64,000 bases of DNA, from positions 1-64,000 of the forward strand of contig JAZRDM010000038.1 of the NCBI GenBank assembly GCA_045660265.1. Reading direction: 5' to 3'. Positions within the stretch are counted from its first letter, which is position 1. Every line of letters starts with the position of its first letter. Below are positions 61,312 through 64,000 of the stretch, piece after piece. The notes under the pieces are model-generated. The model had not been told where the DNA came from and ran no database searches. It saw only the letters and a list, made by a program, of their open reading frames with translations. Origin of the DNA: Scatosoma sp045660265 (GTDB lineage: Bacteria; Bacillota; Clostridia; Christensenellales; Borkfalkiaceae). A program made the position numbers and the translations under genes.

Positions 61312-61680
61312 ATGAAATTTTATTTATACTTAATCTTAGGTTTTTTGGGCGGAATTCCTGCGGGGATGGGAATGGGTGGCGGGACGGTTACTATTCCTTT
61401 GCTTGTCTTAATAGGCGGAGTAGAGCAAAAAATTGCGCAAGCGGCGAATTTATTTTCCTTTGCACCCATGAGCGTCGGGGCGTTGAAAATGCACGCGGAA
61501 AATCATTTATTAAAAACGCAGGGGGCTGGCTATATGATTATCCCCGCGCTTTTAGCGTCGGCTATCGGCGCGTTTTTTACAGCAAAGCTTCCTTCTGAAA
61601 TTTTAGGGAAATTATTCGGTGTCTTTTTGATTGCTTTATCCGTTTTTTCCTTTCAGCAAATAGCTGAGAAAAAGGGTTGA
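61312..61680 (+). CDS. Half-size TauE/SafE-family membrane protein, second
   Basis: The 122-residue product from the ATG at 61312 (preceded by GAGAGGAAA) has LGGIPAGMGMGGGTVTIPLL and three to four membrane segments, the counterpart of the first half gene. A 13-residue longer start at 61273 also has a ribosome-binding site (AAAGGAT), so the start is open. Two such half proteins can pair to form one transporter. They may handle sulfite or a related anion; the substrate is unknown. The promoter of the next gene begins inside its stop codon. Confidence 0.75.
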   Translation: MKFYLYLILGFLGGIPAGMGMGGGTVTIPLLVLIGGVEQKIAQAANLFSFAPMSVGALKMHAENHLLKTQGAGYMIIPALLASAIGAFFTAKLPSEILGKLFGVFLIALSVFSFQQIAEKKG

Positions 61681-61705
61681 TTTTTTTTAAAAATTGTGGT
61701 ATAGT
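61677..61705 (+). promoter_or_regulatory. Promoter of the HAD phosphatase gene
   Basis: TTGATT (61677-61682), 17-nt spacer, TATAGT (61700-61705); the -35 box overlaps the stop of the second tauE-like gene. Confidence 0.65.
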
Positions 61706-61750
61706 GATGGGCGAAAATATGCTGTGAAGAAATGAAAAGGAGAAGAGAAT

Positions 61751-62398
61751 ATGCGCTATCCGTACCTGCTGTTTGATTTAGACGGGACGTTAATTTATTC
61801 GCATTCGGGAATCTTTTATGCATTGAAAATAGCATTAAAGAAGCAGGGCATGGTCGAGTTGAGTGAGAAAACTCTGCGGAAATGTATTGGCCCGCCTCTG
61901 CGCGTTTCGCTGGTGAATATTTTAGGGCTTACGGAAGAACAAATGAAAAAAGCAGAGCAGGACTACCGCGCGGAATACGGAAAATGCGGATGGGAGCAAT
62001 GCGAGTTAATTGACGGTGCAAAACAAGCGTTAATTGCTTTAAAAAATGGCGGATACACGCTTGCATTGGCGACGTCGAAGCCATTGTTTTTCGCTGAAAA
62101 AATTTTAAAAAAATTTGATATCTACGATTTATTTTCTGTGGTTGTCGGCAGTGGATTAGACGGGAGCTTACCTGACAAAAAATCGGTGATTGAGGAATGT
62201 GTAAAACGCCTTGGCGCAGAGAAAGAAAAGTGCTTAATGATTGGGGATAGAAAACACGATTTAGCGGGGGCGAAAGAGGCTAAAGTTGATTGTGCTATCG
62301 TCGACGTTGGGTATGCGGAAAAGGGAGAATTTGAGCGGGAATCTCCGCAATATTTATTTAAAAATTTTGCAAAGCTTCTTCAATTTTGTGAAATTTAA
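61751..62398 (+). CDS. HAD-family hydrolase, phosphoglycolate phosphatase-like
   Basis: The 215-residue protein is a HAD-superfamily phosphatase with motif I FDLDGTLIYS (nucleophile Asp and acid Asp), motif II ATSKP, motif III with the Lys region KKFDIYD/PDKKSVI, and motif IV MIGDRKHDLAGAKEA with the magnesium-binding Asp. A helical cap lies between motifs I and II. The subgroup around Gph/PpaX dephosphorylates phosphoglycolate, pyrophosphate or nucleotides; the substrate cannot be chosen here. AAGGAG supports the start. Confidence 0.9.
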   Translation: MRYPYLLFDLDGTLIYSHSGIFYALKIALKKQGMVELSEKTLRKCIGPPLRVSLVNILGLTEEQMKKAEQDYRAEYGKCGWEQCELIDGAKQALIALKNGGYTLALATSKPLFFAEKILKKFDIYDLFSVVVGSGLDGSLPDKKSVIEECVKRLGAEKEKCLMIGDRKHDLAGAKEAKVDCAIVDVGYAEKGEFERESPQYLFKNFAKLLQFCEI

Positions 62399-62439
62399 AC
62401 ATGGCAAAAAAGTACAACGGTTAATAAATTAAGGAAGAA

Positions 62440-62466
62440 AGAGCGGAAAAAAATCTGCTCTTTTTG
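62440..62466 (+). terminator. Rho-independent terminator
   Basis: AGAGCGGA/TCTGCTCT (62440-62447 with 62454-62461, one G-U pair) followed by T-run closes the HAD gene. Confidence 0.8.
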
Positions 62467-62579
62467 TGTTTAAGGGTGTGTAAAAATGTTAAAAATAAAC
62501 AAAACGCACAAAAAAACAGCCCGAAAATGTCGAAAATGAAGAAAATATAAAAAAAATTAAAGAATTTTTCAAAAGGGTA

Positions 62580-62720
62580 TAGACAAAAATAATTTTCTGT
62601 GGTAAACTATGGGAAATTATTATGGGTAAAAGGGCATTTCCCTAATGGGAAAACTCTTTTCAAAGCAAGAAAGAAATTTACGGATAGTGAAAACCGTTGA
62701 TTAGTAAACGGAAAAGAGGT
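62580..62720 (+). promoter_or_regulatory. Promoter and hairpin-rich leader of the Ppx/GppA gene
   Basis: TAGACA (62580-62585), 17-nt spacer, TAAACT (62603-62608). The roughly 110-nt leader can form TTTCCC-taat-GGGAAA within an outer AAAAG/CTTTT pair (about 62626-62659) and CCGTT/AACGG just before the ribosome-binding site. The region 62467-62579 is A-rich and shows no gene. Confidence 0.5.
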
Positions 62721-62725
62721 AAAAA

Positions 62726-64000
62726 GTGGAAAAAATTGGTATTATCGATTTGGGTTCTAATTCCGCAAGATTAGTTATTGTAAATATGTTTGCCGAAGGT
62801 CATTACATGGTAACGGACGAGTTGAAAGAAAGCGTTCGCCTTGGACAAGACATGGAAAGGGATGGCTTTTTAAAGCCTCAGCGTGTTGCGGAAACAATTA
62901 AAACGCTGAAGATGTTTAAACGACTTTGCGACGCGTCCGCTGTGGAAAGAATTATCGCTGTGGCAACGGCGGCGGTTCGTCGTGCGAAAAATCAACGCTC
63001 GTTTTTAGATGAAATTCAAGCGACGTGTAACTTAAAAATCAAGGTGCTTTCCGAAGAGGAAGAAGCAACGTTGGTGTATAGAGGGGTTATCAATTCGATG
63101 GATATCCCTAAGGGATTGATTTTAGAAATTGGCGGCGGCAGTACAAAAATTGTGTACTACAACCGCAGAAATATTTTAAATTATGCATCTTTACCTTTTG
63201 GCGCGGTTACCTTAACCGACTTATTCGCAGGGGATGCAAGCCCCGAAGATGCTGCGGCACATATTGAAGAATTCTTCACGGAAGAGTTGAAGAAGCTGCC
63301 TTGGTTGAAAGAACTCGACCCTGAAACGCAGATGATTGGGGTGGGCGGCTCGTTTAGAAACTTGTTTAAAATTAGCAAGCTTGTTAAAAAATATCCTTTG
63401 GATATTGTGCATAATTACAATTATGCGGTGGAAGATTTTTCGAGCGTGTACGATATGGTTAAAGCGCTTGACGTCGAAAAGCGTAAGAAGATTAAGGGGT
63501 TGTCGCCTGCAAGAGCGGATATTATGCCCGCGGCGATGGCAATTATTAAATCTTTCGTTTCCTACTTAAATATTGAAAACTTTATCTTAAGCGGCAGCGG
63601 GCTCCGCGAAGGGCTTATGATTAACCAAGCGTTGCCTATTACAATGGAAAAACCTGTTTCCGACGTATTGGGATATAGCTTGGATACGTTAGTGAAATAT
63701 CATGATTGCGATTTGAAGCACGTAGATCACGTGGTGCAATTGTCCGTACAGTTGTTCAAACAGCTTCGCGTTTTGCATAAGTTCCCCCGCCAATATTTGA
63801 AAGTGTTAAAAATTGCGGCGAAATTGCACGATTGCGGTATGAGAATGAAATATTACAATCATGCAAAGCATAGCTGGTATATGATTTTAAACTCTAATAT
63901 TTTCGGGGCAACGCATAGGGAAATCGTTTTGGCGGCCTTTGTGGCAGGTTGCCATAAGCGTGAAGACGTATCTATGGTTGAGTGGCAAAAATATAAGGGT
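62726..64000 (+). CDS. Ppx/GppA phosphatase with HD domain, 3' end outside the window
   Basis: A GTG at 62726 with AGAGGT upstream opens a frame that runs off the right edge, giving 425 residues. The N-terminal ASKHA domain carries IGIIDLGSNSARLVIV and the phosphate-binding EIGGGSTKIV, typical of exopolyphosphatase/guanosine pentaphosphatase enzymes, which degrade polyphosphate or (p)ppGpp precursors. Another landmark is GVGGSFRNLF. From about residue 320 an HD-type domain follows with AAKLHDCGMRM and HAKHSW. The two-domain layout fits the larger Ppx type. Function is inferred from the family; the C-terminus is missing here. Confidence 0.9.
   Translation, partial: MEKIGIIDLGSNSARLVIVNMFAEGHYMVTDELKESVRLGQDMERDGFLKPQRVAETIKTLKMFKRLCDASAVERIIAVATAAVRRAKNQRSFLDEIQATCNLKIKVLSEEEEATLVYRGVINSMDIPKGLILEIGGGSTKIVYYNRRNILNYASLPFGAVTLTDLFAGDASPEDAAAHIEEFFTEELKKLPWLKELDPETQMIGVGGSFRNLFKISKLVKKYPLDIVHNYNYAVEDFSSVYDMVKALDVEKRKKIKGLSPARADIMPAAMAIIKSFVSYLNIENFILSGSGLREGLMINQALPITMEKPVSDVLGYSLDTLVKYHDCDLKHVDHVVQLSVQLFKQLRVLHKFPRQYLKVLKIAAKLHDCGMRMKYYNHAKHSWYMILNSNIFGATHREIVLAAFVAGCHKREDVSMVEWQKYKG

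Overview
This window looks like a chromosomal segment of an uncultured, gut-type Clostridia bacterium (Bacillota, Gram-positive, moderate GC). The evidence is AAGGAGG-type Shine-Dalgarno sites, many near-consensus sigma-A promoters (TTGACA-N17-TATAAT), compact terminator-separated operons, lipoproteins with lipobox cysteines, a SigB/SigF-type partner-switching module and SipW/TasA-type surface proteins. No rRNA, tRNA, CRISPR array, integrase or IS element was seen.

Layout. 1-6.4 kb: the end of an unknown gene and a short barstar-like protein, an Xre/ADP-ribosylglycohydrolase fusion, a GH78 rhamnosidase-like enzyme, aspartate kinase and TrmO. 6.4-11.8 kb (mostly minus): a membrane-anchored unknown, an SPFH/RHH pair, an ABC-F ATPase and a radical SAM enzyme. 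11.8-28.8 kb (plus, housekeeping): metK, secA, prfB, tsaD, a metal exporter, a sigma-factor partner-switching operon, yabN/mazG, dus, gyrB and gyrA. 28.9-31.3 kb: an AT-richer three-gene restriction-modification cassette. 31.4-40.8 kb: a P-type ATPase, serS, a Cys-repeat SGNH-like lipoprotein, a DnaQ-type exonuclease and an RsmF-like methyltransferase. 40.8-56.6 kb (minus): an 11-gene operon. 57-64 kb: a large doubly anchored lipoprotein, two half-size TauE proteins, a HAD phosphatase and a Ppx/GppA protein running off the end.

The most interesting unit is the 40.8-56.6 kb operon. One strong promoter with a palindrome at its start site reads three small proteins with SipW-type signal segments (GFAAWV/GFATWS), a 990-residue secreted protein, a SipW-like signal peptidase, a membrane-embedded McrB-like AAA+ ATPase, a zinc-ribbon protein of unknown family, an ABC-2 exporter, a beta-helix surface protein and a lipoprotein with Gly-X-Y and InlB-like segments. 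The gene set suggests a dedicated system that processes, exports and assembles a surface fibre or matrix. The AAA+ ATPase and its zinc-ribbon neighbour are not part of the classical tapA-sipW-tasA operon and could be the new component.

A second genome-scale signal is a bipartite motif, GGGGCAGGTAT-N6-AACG. It occurs at six places, all on the plus strand, in coding, antisense and ribosome-binding contexts, and a degenerate copy is built into a terminator stem. It could be a strand-polar chromosome sequence such as a Chi- or KOPS-like element.
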